This document shows positions 6,788-13,050 of a DNA stretch of 13,050 nt, one piece after another. Under the pieces are notes generated by a model, which saw nothing but the letters and a program-made list of their open reading frames with translations, was not told the origin of the DNA and made no database searches. How positions within the stretch are numbered: the stretch's first letter is position 1; each line of letters starts with the position of its first letter. Source of the stretch: Porphyromonadaceae bacterium (GTDB lineage Bacteria; Bacteroidota; Bacteroidia; Bacteroidales; Paludibacteraceae); contig CAJPPQ010000023.1 of assembly GCA_905372605.1 (NCBI GenBank), forward strand, positions 1 through 13,050. Direction: 5' to 3'. Position numbers and translations under genes: made by a program.

Positions 6788-8437
6788 CTATAGGGCAAAT
6801 CCTAAGTATAACTCTTGATTCAGATTGAAACGTCCGGATATATATGGCATAGTATTGTATCGTACTCCCACAAAAACACCAACTATCTGACCCAGCTGAT
6901 ATTCCAAATCTACCCCCCAAGTAAGTCCGAGATGACTATTAAAAAAATTTCCTATCAATACACTATAATATCCTCCAAGATATGGAATTAGTCGCCATTT
7001 GCCGAAAGCCAACGGAAGTTGACCGCCTATCGATACACCTCCCGTATTTATATTATATCGTGCATTCTCTTCAGGCAAAAAGGTTTTGCCCATCTTAAAA
7101 TTTATTCCGGCAACGACAAATGCATTAAACAAAAAATTGTACGATACTCCATACAGCGATACCATAGGCTTACCGATATTCAGCAGATTGTGTGTATATG
7201 AAAAAGATAAAGTATTGCCATGAATGTAATCTTTGTCTATTATACTCTGTGACAAATACGATTTCGGGCGGAAAAACGACAATTCGGTCAACCGCCATTC
7301 GCCTTGTTCTTTTATCCATTTGCTTGTCGCAGGCTTGCCGTTGTATTTCATTGTTACCTCGGCAGTCTCTGCGGTGTTACTGTCCGAATTGTTGTCGATG
7401 GGTTCTATCGATATTTTCTTTGTCCTCATTTTCTCACGTACGGCATAAGCCAGAGCCATACGTACCCCCTCTATCGGATTGTTTCTAAACTGCCGCATGA
7501 TATCTTTTCGTACGTTGGTAGGGAACGATTTATACCAACTGTCGAACTGACTCGGGGCTACATTCGATATATAATCGTAAGCAATAAAGGGCACTATCTC
7601 TTTATAATCTTGCTCGGCAAGACCGACGAACGTTTCGGCTCGTTGCCGTATATCGTCTTTCGCTGTGTGTGCCGACGATAAGTATTTTTCGCAAAAAACT
7701 CTGATATCGGATGTCGGTATGGCAAAATTGGCATTTTCGCGTGCGTATGCCTTCCACGTATTGATACCCGCTACCAGATATTCGTTCTTGTCTTTCGACG
7801 ACTGTATGAGCAAAGGGCTGCCCGAACTGCCTGCGTCTATCTGAGCGGTATGTTGTATTAAGATAGTGTTTCCTCCCACTTTCGATAACTCTTCGTCGTA
7901 AAAATGTGCATTGGATACTATCCCCTTACCAAACTGCCACGAAGGGTTGTCGCCAAGCCCGGGATAGCCTGCCGTAAAGACATCGCGCCCTTCTGTAGGT
8001 GTCTCATCTGCAAAACGTAACGACTCTACCGTTATGTTGTCGGGAAGAGCTATTGCTGCCAAATCGATATCTTCGTCCACTATCGCCACGGGGCAGTCTT
8101 TGTACGACGAAACGTTGCGTTCGTTGTCTCGAAACTCTATCGTAACGCTTTGTGCCAGTGCCACAACGTGCCGATTGGTGATTACATATTTTTTCCCCGT
8201 AACGCTGTCGGCATAAACAAAACCGGTACCGAAACCGCCCTTTGCGTAGTCTCTCAGAAAGCGAGACGCCTCTTTATAACCGTCTTTCATTAATAAGTCG
8301 CTAAATCCAAGCAGGAAATCGACGCTGCTATCGTATAAAACGGGTCTTACGACTACTACTTTTCTCCTAAGTTCGTTTTGTGCCTGTATCGATAATGCAA
8401 ACAAAAACACCACTAATAAACTGTAAACTCTTCTCAT
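6788..8437 (-). CDS. Secreted trypsin-like serine protease with C-terminal outer-membrane barrel-like domain
   Basis: 549 residues. A signal peptide (MRRVYSLLVVFLFALSIQAQ) is followed by an S1/DegP-type protease domain (about 65-250). Its catalytic triad is visible: His90 in NRHVV, Asp125 in DIDLAAI and Ser205 in DAGSSGSPLL. It also has GTGFVY (70-75) and GYPGLG (157-162), typical of secreted trypsin-like peptidases. No PDZ domain follows. Residues about 255-395 form a helical then beta segment ending in an NTF2-like pattern (NGKPATSKWIKEQGEWRL). Residues about 405-549 consist of alternating hydrophobic and aromatic strands with glycine turns (GKPMVSLYGVSYNF, GGVSIGGQLPLAFGKWRLIPYLGGYY, GVFVGVRYN, YLGFAL), resembling a small eight-strand outer-membrane barrel. 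It is probably envelope-anchored, acting in periplasm or at the surface; substrate unknown. The ATG at 8435-8437 directly precedes the signal peptide and has a promoter about 60 bases upstream. Confidence 0.85.
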   Translation of the reverse strand: MRRVYSLLVVFLFALSIQAQNELRRKVVVVRPVLYDSSVDFLLGFSDLLMKDGYKEASRFLRDYAKGGFGTGFVYADSVTGKKYVITNRHVVALAQSVTIEFRDNERNVSSYKDCPVAIVDEDIDLAAIALPDNITVESLRFADETPTEGRDVFTAGYPGLGDNPSWQFGKGIVSNAHFYDEELSKVGGNTILIQHTAQIDAGSSGSPLLIQSSKDKNEYLVAGINTWKAYARENANFAIPTSDIRVFCEKYLSSAHTAKDDIRQRAETFVGLAEQDYKEIVPFIAYDYISNVAPSQFDSWYKSFPTNVRKDIMRQFRNNPIEGVRMALAYAVREKMRTKKISIEPIDNNSDSNTAETAEVTMKYNGKPATSKWIKEQGEWRLTELSFFRPKSYLSQSIIDKDYIHGNTLSFSYTHNLLNIGKPMVSLYGVSYNFLFNAFVVAGINFKMGKTFLPEENARYNINTGGVSIGGQLPLAFGKWRLIPYLGGYYSVLIGNFFNSHLGLTWGVDLEYQLGQIVGVFVGVRYNTMPYISGRFNLNQELYLGFAL

Positions 8438-8495
8438 ACTATTGGTATAATTTTATTTGGTTAGATTAAAATAATTTTTTCGATATTTTTCGGGG

Positions 8496-8528
8496 CAAAG
8501 TTAGTAAAAAAACAAATACTTTATCAAG
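8496..8528 (-). promoter_or_regulatory. Bacteroidota-type promoter for the serine protease gene
   Basis: On the minus strand, TAACTTTG (reverse complement of 8496-8503) fits TAnnTTTG. CTTG (reverse complement of 8525-8528) lies 21 bases upstream at the -33 position, keeping the conserved TTG. Transcription would begin near 8490, with a leader of about 50 bases before the ATG at 8437. The -7 octamer is identical to that of the gene at 5231. Confidence 0.6.
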
Positions 8529-8553
8529 TAAAAACTTCGAATAACTCTACATA

Positions 8554-8589
8554 TCTCAGATTCATATCTGTCTGAGACGACTGTTTTTT
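8554..8589 (+). other. Hairpin with downstream T-run in the divergent intergenic region
   Basis: TCTCAGA (8554-8560) and TCTGAGA (8571-8577) form a 7-base stem with a 10-base loop. Six T follow at 8584-8589, six bases after the stem. It resembles a weak plus-strand terminator, but no plus-strand gene precedes it. It lies upstream of both divergent promoters' start points. The rest of 8529-8690 is A+T-rich; the only other thing seen there is a 27-codon frame starting at 8612, which I do not call. Confidence 0.3.
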
Positions 8590-8699
8590 ATAATTATTAA
8601 AAAATAAGAGAATGAAAGCTAAGAAATTTGTAGCCTGTACTAAACCGTATATCATCGTAATTTGCTCCACACTATCGGTCGTAATTCGTAATTAATTAC

Positions 8700-8707
8700 T
8701 ACCTTTG
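8700..8707 (+). promoter_or_regulatory. Bacteroidota -7 element for purL half 1
   Basis: TACCTTTG (8700-8707) fits TAnnTTTG exactly, about 30 bases upstream of the ATG at 8738, so the leader would be only about 25 bases. No convincing TTTG lies at the -33 distance. The box overlaps the upstream TTG at 8705 that would extend the frame, which argues for ATG 8738 as the true start. Such a short leader leaves no room for a purine riboswitch between this start point and the gene. Confidence 0.6.
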
Positions 8708-8737
8708 TGTTCGCTAATATCAAAAGAGACGCAAAAG

Positions 8738-10609
8738 ATGAACTACCGTGTTTTTGTAGAGAAGAAAGAGGGTTTCCAAGTCGAAGCACAGAGCCTTCGC
8801 AAGGAACTAAATGCAAGTCTTGGTCTGAAGCTCAGCCAACTCCGACTTGTGAACGTCTACGACCTGTTTGGCTTCGACCGACAGCTGCTCGACAAATGCC
8901 TGTACACCGTCTTCGGTGAGCGACCGACCGACCGCGTAACGACCGACTTCGACCTCGAGGGCAAACAATACCTCGCCGTCGAATACCTGCCCGGCCAGTT
9001 CGACCAACGGGCAAGCTCGGCAGAAGACTGTGTACGCCTTATAGACTACAATGCCGACATTACTATCAAAAGCGGCAAGATAATACTATTCGACGATACT
9101 ATCGATACCGAGACAATGGATAAGATAAGGCGTTACTTCGTCAATCCTATCGAGAGTCGTCAAAAAGACCTTTCGATATTGGAGACCTTCGCTCAGCCCG
9201 CTGCCGAAGAGACACGTATCATAGAGGGCTTCGTCGACCTACAAGACGACGACTTGGCTCGTTATTGCAAAGAAAACAGCCTCGCTATGAATGCCGACGA
9301 CCTTAGAGAAGTAGTGCGATACTTCCGCCTTGAGCGTAGCAACCCATACGAGACCGAACTCAAGATACTCGATACCTATTGGAGCGACCACTGTCGGCAT
9401 ACGACGTTCAACACTTCGCTCGAAGATATCTCTGTCGAAAAGGGGCTCGCCTCGGACAGCATAGAGGCTTCGCTCGAGTTGTATCACAGCATGCGAGGAG
9501 AGCTTCACCGCTCGGACAGCAACGTATGTCTTATGGATATGGCAACTCTCGGAGCGCGATACCTGCGGGCAAAAGGCTTTCTCGACGACCTCGAGGAGAG
9601 CGACGAAAACAACGCCTGTTCGATAACGGTCGATGTCGACGTCGACGGTAAGTCGGAGCGTTGGCTACTTCAATTCAAAAACGAAACACACAACCACCCG
9701 ACCGAGATAGAACCCTTCGGCGGTGCTTCGACCTGCCTCGGCGGTGCCATACGCGACCCTCTGTCGGGACGAAGCTACGTCTATCAGGCTATGCGTGTTA
9801 CGGGTGCAGGTGATATATATATGCCCGTAAGCGAGACTCTCAAGGGTAAACTGCCGCAGAAGACGATATCGACCAAAGCTGCTCAGGGCTATTCGTCGTA
9901 TGGCAATCAGATAGGACTTGCCACTACATTCGTCCGCGAGATATATCACGACCAATATGTAGCCAAACGCCTCGAAGTCGGTGCCGTAGTCGGTGCCGTC
10001 AGAGTCGACGACGTTAGGCGGCTAAAGCCGAAAGCAGGCGATGTGGTACTGATGTTTGGCGGACGTACCGGACGCGACGGCGTAGGCGGAGCCACAGGCT
10101 CGTCGAAGGAACACACTGCCGAGAGCCTCGAGCGTTGTAGCAGCGAGGTACAGAAGGGCAATGCACCCGAAGAGCGTAAGCTGCAACGACTGTTCCGTAG
10201 GAGCGAAGCCACACGCCTCGTAAAGAAAGCAAACGACTTCGGGGCGGGCGGAGTATGCGTAGCTGTCGGCGAACTTGCCGATGGACTCGACATATATCTC
10301 GACCGCGTGCGTACGAAATATTCCGGACTATCGGCAACGGAGCTCGCCATATCCGAAAGCCAAGAGCGTATGGCTGTCGTTGTCGGTAGAGACGATATGG
10401 AGGAGTTTATGCGGTATTGCAGCGAGGAAAATATAGAGGTAACACACATTGCCGACGTTACCGATACGGCACGCCTGAGAATGATGTTCAAGGGCGAAAC
10501 GATAGTAGACCTCTCACGCGAATTTATAGACTCGGCAGGAGCCCGACACTTCGCCCGAGCCACTATTGCAGCCGTAGCCGACCGCAACCCCTTTATATCG
10601 CGCGATTAG
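8738..10609 (+). CDS. purL: FGAM synthase (PurL), separate first half: PurS-like domain, linker and catalytic FGAM-synthetase half
   Basis: 623 residues matching the N-terminal half of large PurL. Residues 1 to about 150 form the PurS-like domain, followed by the linker to about 205. The first AIRS-like half follows, with WSDHCRHTTF (215-224), FKNETHNHPTEIEPFGGA (313-330), LGGAIRD (334-340), GRTGRDGVGGATGSS (442-456), NDFGAGG (499-505), GELADGL (511-517) and ELAISESQERM (535-545). In characterised PurL this half contributes the ATP and FGAR active site, and all these motifs look intact. The chain ends at residue 623, after the region of the half-1 fold, where a normal Bacteroidota PurL runs on into half 2. 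It has its own promoter and terminator. Half 2 is encoded upstream at 3103-4158, so gene order is the reverse of protein order. A TTG-started extension to 8705 is rejected because it overlaps the promoter. Confidence 0.95.
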   Translation: MNYRVFVEKKEGFQVEAQSLRKELNASLGLKLSQLRLVNVYDLFGFDRQLLDKCLYTVFGERPTDRVTTDFDLEGKQYLAVEYLPGQFDQRASSAEDCVRLIDYNADITIKSGKIILFDDTIDTETMDKIRRYFVNPIESRQKDLSILETFAQPAAEETRIIEGFVDLQDDDLARYCKENSLAMNADDLREVVRYFRLERSNPYETELKILDTYWSDHCRHTTFNTSLEDISVEKGLASDSIEASLELYHSMRGELHRSDSNVCLMDMATLGARYLRAKGFLDDLEESDENNACSITVDVDVDGKSERWLLQFKNETHNHPTEIEPFGGASTCLGGAIRDPLSGRSYVYQAMRVTGAGDIYMPVSETLKGKLPQKTISTKAAQGYSSYGNQIGLATTFVREIYHDQYVAKRLEVGAVVGAVRVDDVRRLKPKAGDVVLMFGGRTGRDGVGGATGSSKEHTAESLERCSSEVQKGNAPEERKLQRLFRRSEATRLVKKANDFGAGGVCVAVGELADGLDIYLDRVRTKYSGLSATELAISESQERMAVVVGRDDMEEFMRYCSEENIEVTHIADVTDTARLRMMFKGETIVDLSREFIDSAGARHFARATIAAVADRNPFISRD

Positions 10610-10652
10610 GTGTTTGGGCGTTTAATCGTTTAAGCGAGGTTTTAGGTGTTTG
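10606..10652 (+). repeat. Short direct repeats at the 3' end of purL half 1
   Basis: TTAGGTGTTTG occurs at 10606-10616, overlapping the stop codon, and again at 10642-10652. Between them CGTTTAA is repeated in tandem (10619-10625 and 10627-10633). This cluster of small repeats sits exactly where the gene has lost continuity with its second half. It may be a scar of the rearrangement or simple low-complexity sequence. Confidence 0.45.
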
Positions 10653-10660
10653 TGGGCAAC

Positions 10661-10716
10661 AAAAAATGTATGGGCGAATAACGATTCGCCCATACATCGT
10701 AATTAGTAATTTTTTA
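10661..10716. terminator. Bidirectional intrinsic terminator between purL half 1 and PBP1A
   Basis: A perfect 14-base stem, ATGTATGGGCGAAT (10666-10679) and ATTCGCCCATACAT (10684-10697), has a 4-base loop. Six A (10661-10666) lie at its left edge, the last pairing within the stem, so minus-strand transcripts from the penicillin-binding protein gene get an immediate U-run. On the plus strand a T-rich stretch follows about 13 bases after the stem (10711 onward), so it is weaker in that direction. Confidence 0.85.
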
Positions 10717-10724
10717 TTTTTATT

Positions 10725-13040
10725 CTATTCACATCCTTCGTTCGGATTGAACCATTCCGGTATATTGAAGCGAGCCGACGGACTGTAGCCCAAAGATGTA
10801 TCTTCGAGTACCTGTTTCATATACATAGCCCATATTGGTAGAGCCATATTGGCACCTTGCCCTTCGGCCATACTTGCGAAGTGTATCTGGCGGTCTTCCC
10901 AGCCTACCCATACGCCACTCACAAGTTGAGGAGTGTATGCGATAAACCATCCGTCTGAGTTGTCGTTTGTGGTACCTGTCTTGCCGCCTGCAGGAGCGTT
11001 AACACCGTACTTGTAGCGTACCCGCGAGCCTGTGCCTCCGTCGAGTACTGCCTGCATCATATTTATCATTTTGTAGGCAGTCTTCTCGTTTACCACCTCT
11101 ATGGTATTGGTAGCAAATTGAGCTATGACGTTACCTTTGTTGTCTGTGATATGTGTTACGAATACAGGTGTAGTCCTGATACCTTTATTGGGGAATGTCG
11201 TATAGGCTGCTACCATCTCTGCGACCGACACTTCGTTCGGTCCCAAGCAGAGCGATACTACCGGCGGTATATAGCCCGATATACCGAACGACCGCATAAG
11301 CTTTACCAACTGCTCCGGGGCAAGCATTCCCATAAGAGTTGCCGAGCCCCAGTTGTTTGAATTCTGAAGCATCCATCGCAGAGTGACCTGCTCGTTGAGT
11401 CGAGCCTTGGAGCCATTGCGAGGGGTGAAAGGTTTGCCGTTGGCATCGGTGAGTGTTACGGGTTGGTTTATTATCTTGTCGCAAGGATACATCCCCTCTT
11501 CCATAGCAAGAGTATAGATGAATGGTTTTACGGTAGACCCTACCTGTCGGCGTCCCTGAGTGGCCATATCGTATTGGAAGTAGGTGAAGTCGGGTCCGCC
11601 CACGTAAGCCTTGACGTAGCCGTTGGAAGGCTCCATACTCATAAAGCCCACACGAGCGAAACTCTTAGCCCACAGCATCGAGTCGCGTGGCGACATTACG
11701 GTATCTATCTCGCCTCGCCACGAAAACACCTTCATATCGATAGGTTTGTCGAACTCAGCAAATATCTGCGATTTGCTCATACCGCTCGCCTTCATGACGC
11801 GGTAACGCTCGGTGCGTAGTATGGACCTCTCGATAAATTTATCGATATCGTCTTTTGTGAAATTCGATGGGAAGATACCGTTCTTGCGTTTTTTCTTCTC
11901 TTTGAAAAAGTCGTTTTGCAATCCTGTAAGCCATTGACGTACTACACTCTCGGCATACGACTGCATACGGCTGTCGATGGTGGTGTATATCTTAAGTCCG
12001 TCTTGATACAGACTGTATTTAGTGCCGTCCGATTTTGGATTCTTCTCGATGAAACCATACAGAGGGTCGGTCTCCCAAGCGAGCGAATCGAGGTAGTACT
12101 GTCCGTAGGGTTTGAGTTGCCAGTCTGCGTATGAAGAGCGTTTGGGTTTCTTGGCGCTAAGCCGTGTGCGTAGATATTCGCGCATATACGGGGCAAGCCC
12201 TTGGTCGTGGCGAGCTGAGTGGTAGTCGAGTCCCATTGGCGACTGCTTATACTCCTCGGCTTCTTGGCGTGTGATGAACTTATATTTTGCCATCTGGTCG
12301 ATTACGGTGTTGCGTCTGTTGAGTGCACGCTGTCGGGTCTCTTCGCGGTGGCTTGCAGGGTTGTATAGCGATGGGTTTTTACACATTCCTACCAATGTAG
12401 CTGCCTGCGGTATGGTGAGTTTGTCGGGTGTGGTGTTGAAGTAGACCTGCGAGGCAGTCTTGATACCGACGGCATTGTTTAGGAAATCGAATTTGTTGAA
12501 ATAGAGCGACATTATCTCCTCTTTGGTGAAAAGCCTTTCGAGCCTGACGGCGATAATCCACTCGTTGAGTTTCTGCGGTATACGCTTGAAGAAGTTTCCC
12601 GAACGATTGGTGTATAGCAGTTTTGCCGTTTGTTGAGTGATGGTAGATGCTCCTCCGCCTCCTCCAAACGAGAGTATAGCCCTTAGGAGTGCTTTGCCGT
12701 CGACTCCCGAGTGTTTGTAAAACCTTACGTCTTCGGTAGCCAAGAGGGCATTTATGAGGTTCGGCGAAAGTTCGTCGTATGTGGTTTTCATACGGTTGTC
12801 TTTGCCCGAGTAGAAAGTACCGATTACTTTACCGTCGGCAGAGTATATCTCGGTTGCGAGCTTGTTTTTAGGGTTTTCGAGCTCTTCCAAAGGTGGTACA
12901 TAGCCTACTATACCGACCGATATAAGTAGGAACGTGAGAGCTATTACTCCCACTCCGATAGCTACTATTCCCCAGAAATATTTGAGAAATTTTTGTTTGG
13001 TCTTATCGTCCAAAGAGTTTTTTCCGCTGTTGATATTCAT
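10725..13040 (-). CDS. mrcA: Class A penicillin-binding protein 1A (bifunctional peptidoglycan glycosyltransferase/transpeptidase)
   Basis: 771 residues, complete. A short cytoplasmic N-terminus is followed by one membrane anchor (about 24-46). The GT51 glycosyltransferase domain (about 65-250) shows catalytic Glu103 in ATEDVRFYKHSG, GGGGASTITQQ (127-137), KLNEWIIAVRLER (157-169) and KEEIMSLYFN (173-182). The transpeptidase domain has the three penicillin-binding motifs: STVK with nucleophile Ser502 and Lys505, SNN (561-563) and KTG (687-689). It polymerises lipid II into glycan strands and cross-links the stems on the periplasmic face. Length is within the usual range for class A PBPs. ATG at 13038-13040 is chosen because a typical anchor follows; ten bases of the window remain beyond it, so its promoter is not visible. 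It is convergent with purL half 1 and shares the terminator with it. The symbol follows Escherichia coli usage. Confidence 0.97.
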   Translation of the reverse strand: MNINSGKNSLDDKTKQKFLKYFWGIVAIGVGVIALTFLLISVGIVGYVPPLEELENPKNKLATEIYSADGKVIGTFYSGKDNRMKTTYDELSPNLINALLATEDVRFYKHSGVDGKALLRAILSFGGGGGASTITQQTAKLLYTNRSGNFFKRIPQKLNEWIIAVRLERLFTKEEIMSLYFNKFDFLNNAVGIKTASQVYFNTTPDKLTIPQAATLVGMCKNPSLYNPASHREETRQRALNRRNTVIDQMAKYKFITRQEAEEYKQSPMGLDYHSARHDQGLAPYMREYLRTRLSAKKPKRSSYADWQLKPYGQYYLDSLAWETDPLYGFIEKNPKSDGTKYSLYQDGLKIYTTIDSRMQSYAESVVRQWLTGLQNDFFKEKKKRKNGIFPSNFTKDDIDKFIERSILRTERYRVMKASGMSKSQIFAEFDKPIDMKVFSWRGEIDTVMSPRDSMLWAKSFARVGFMSMEPSNGYVKAYVGGPDFTYFQYDMATQGRRQVGSTVKPFIYTLAMEEGMYPCDKIINQPVTLTDANGKPFTPRNGSKARLNEQVTLRWMLQNSNNWGSATLMGMLAPEQLVKLMRSFGISGYIPPVVSLCLGPNEVSVAEMVAAYTTFPNKGIRTTPVFVTHITDNKGNVIAQFATNTIEVVNEKTAYKMINMMQAVLDGGTGSRVRYKYGVNAPAGGKTGTTNDNSDGWFIAYTPQLVSGVWVGWEDRQIHFASMAEGQGANMALPIWAMYMKQVLEDTSLGYSPSARFNIPEWFNPNEGCE

Positions 13041-13050
13041 AGTTATTTAC

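Noticed and set aside
8554..8589. Purine-type riboswitch or attenuator upstream of purL half 1
   Set aside because: The hairpin lies before the predicted start of transcription and lacks any recognisable purine-riboswitch core; the leader itself is only about 25 bases.
8612..8695. A 27-codon frame starting MKAKKFVACTK upstream of purL half 1, with AAGAG before the ATG
   Set aside because: It is very short, ends in low-complexity TAATT repeats, has no family I recognise and no promoter in front; more likely chance or a remnant.
8705..8737. TTG-started extension of the purL half-1 frame by 11 residues
   Set aside because: It begins inside the TACCTTTG promoter box, so it would lie upstream of the transcript start; PurL proteins begin at the MNYRVF-like strand.
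9946..10587. Long minus-strand open frame of 213 codons inside purL half 1
   Set aside because: It is antisense to a well-conserved catalytic region; serine- and arginine-rich composition is what the complement of this codon usage gives.

Overview
The window reads as a chromosomal segment of a Bacteroidota bacterium, most likely of the order Bacteroidales. The basis is the large YidC of the Bacteroidota type, several promoters with the phylum-specific -7 element TAnnTTTG, weak Shine-Dalgarno sequences at most starts, and coding sequences matching Bacteroidales forms of RsmD, PurL and PBP1A. No species is named because none can be supported from the sequence alone. I see no rRNA, tRNA, CRISPR array, insertion sequence or phage gene.

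Layout. Positions 1-188 hold the 3' end of rsmD, followed on the same strand by a classical short-chain dehydrogenase (242-1051). A promoter at about 1106-1140 serves yidC (1202-3100). Two bases after the yidC stop begins a 351-residue ORF (3103-4158) that is the second catalytic-fold half of phosphoribosylformylglycinamidine (FGAM) synthase, PurL. Next come a secreted beta-rich envelope protein (4203-5027), a secreted 485-residue protein of unknown function (5231-6688) with its own promoter and terminator, and, on the minus strand, a secreted trypsin-like serine protease that appears to end in an outer-membrane barrel (6788-8437). A divergent intergenic region of 300 bases carries promoters in both directions. 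The first half of PurL (8738-10609) follows on the plus strand, and a bidirectional terminator separates it from a convergent class A penicillin-binding protein (10725-13040, minus strand).

The main point of interest is PurL. Bacteroidota normally make one chain of about 1,230 residues: a PurS-like domain, a linker, FGAM-synthetase half 1, half 2, and a C-terminal glutaminase. Here halves 1 and 2 are separate intact genes about 4.6 kb apart, in the reverse of protein order (half 2 upstream), each on its own transcription unit, and no glutaminase domain is present in the window. The two pieces (623 + 351 = 974 residues) add up to about a full chain minus its glutaminase, so the breaks fall at domain boundaries and nothing obvious is lost. 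Their key motifs are intact. The simplest reading is a fissioned, rearranged FGAM synthase working as a multi-subunit enzyme with a PurQ-like glutaminase encoded elsewhere. That is an inference; a second full-length purL elsewhere in the genome would undermine it.

Apart from purine synthesis, most of the window concerns the cell envelope: YidC inserts inner-membrane proteins, PBP1A builds peptidoglycan, and the three genes lying between the PurL halves all encode signal-peptide-bearing proteins.
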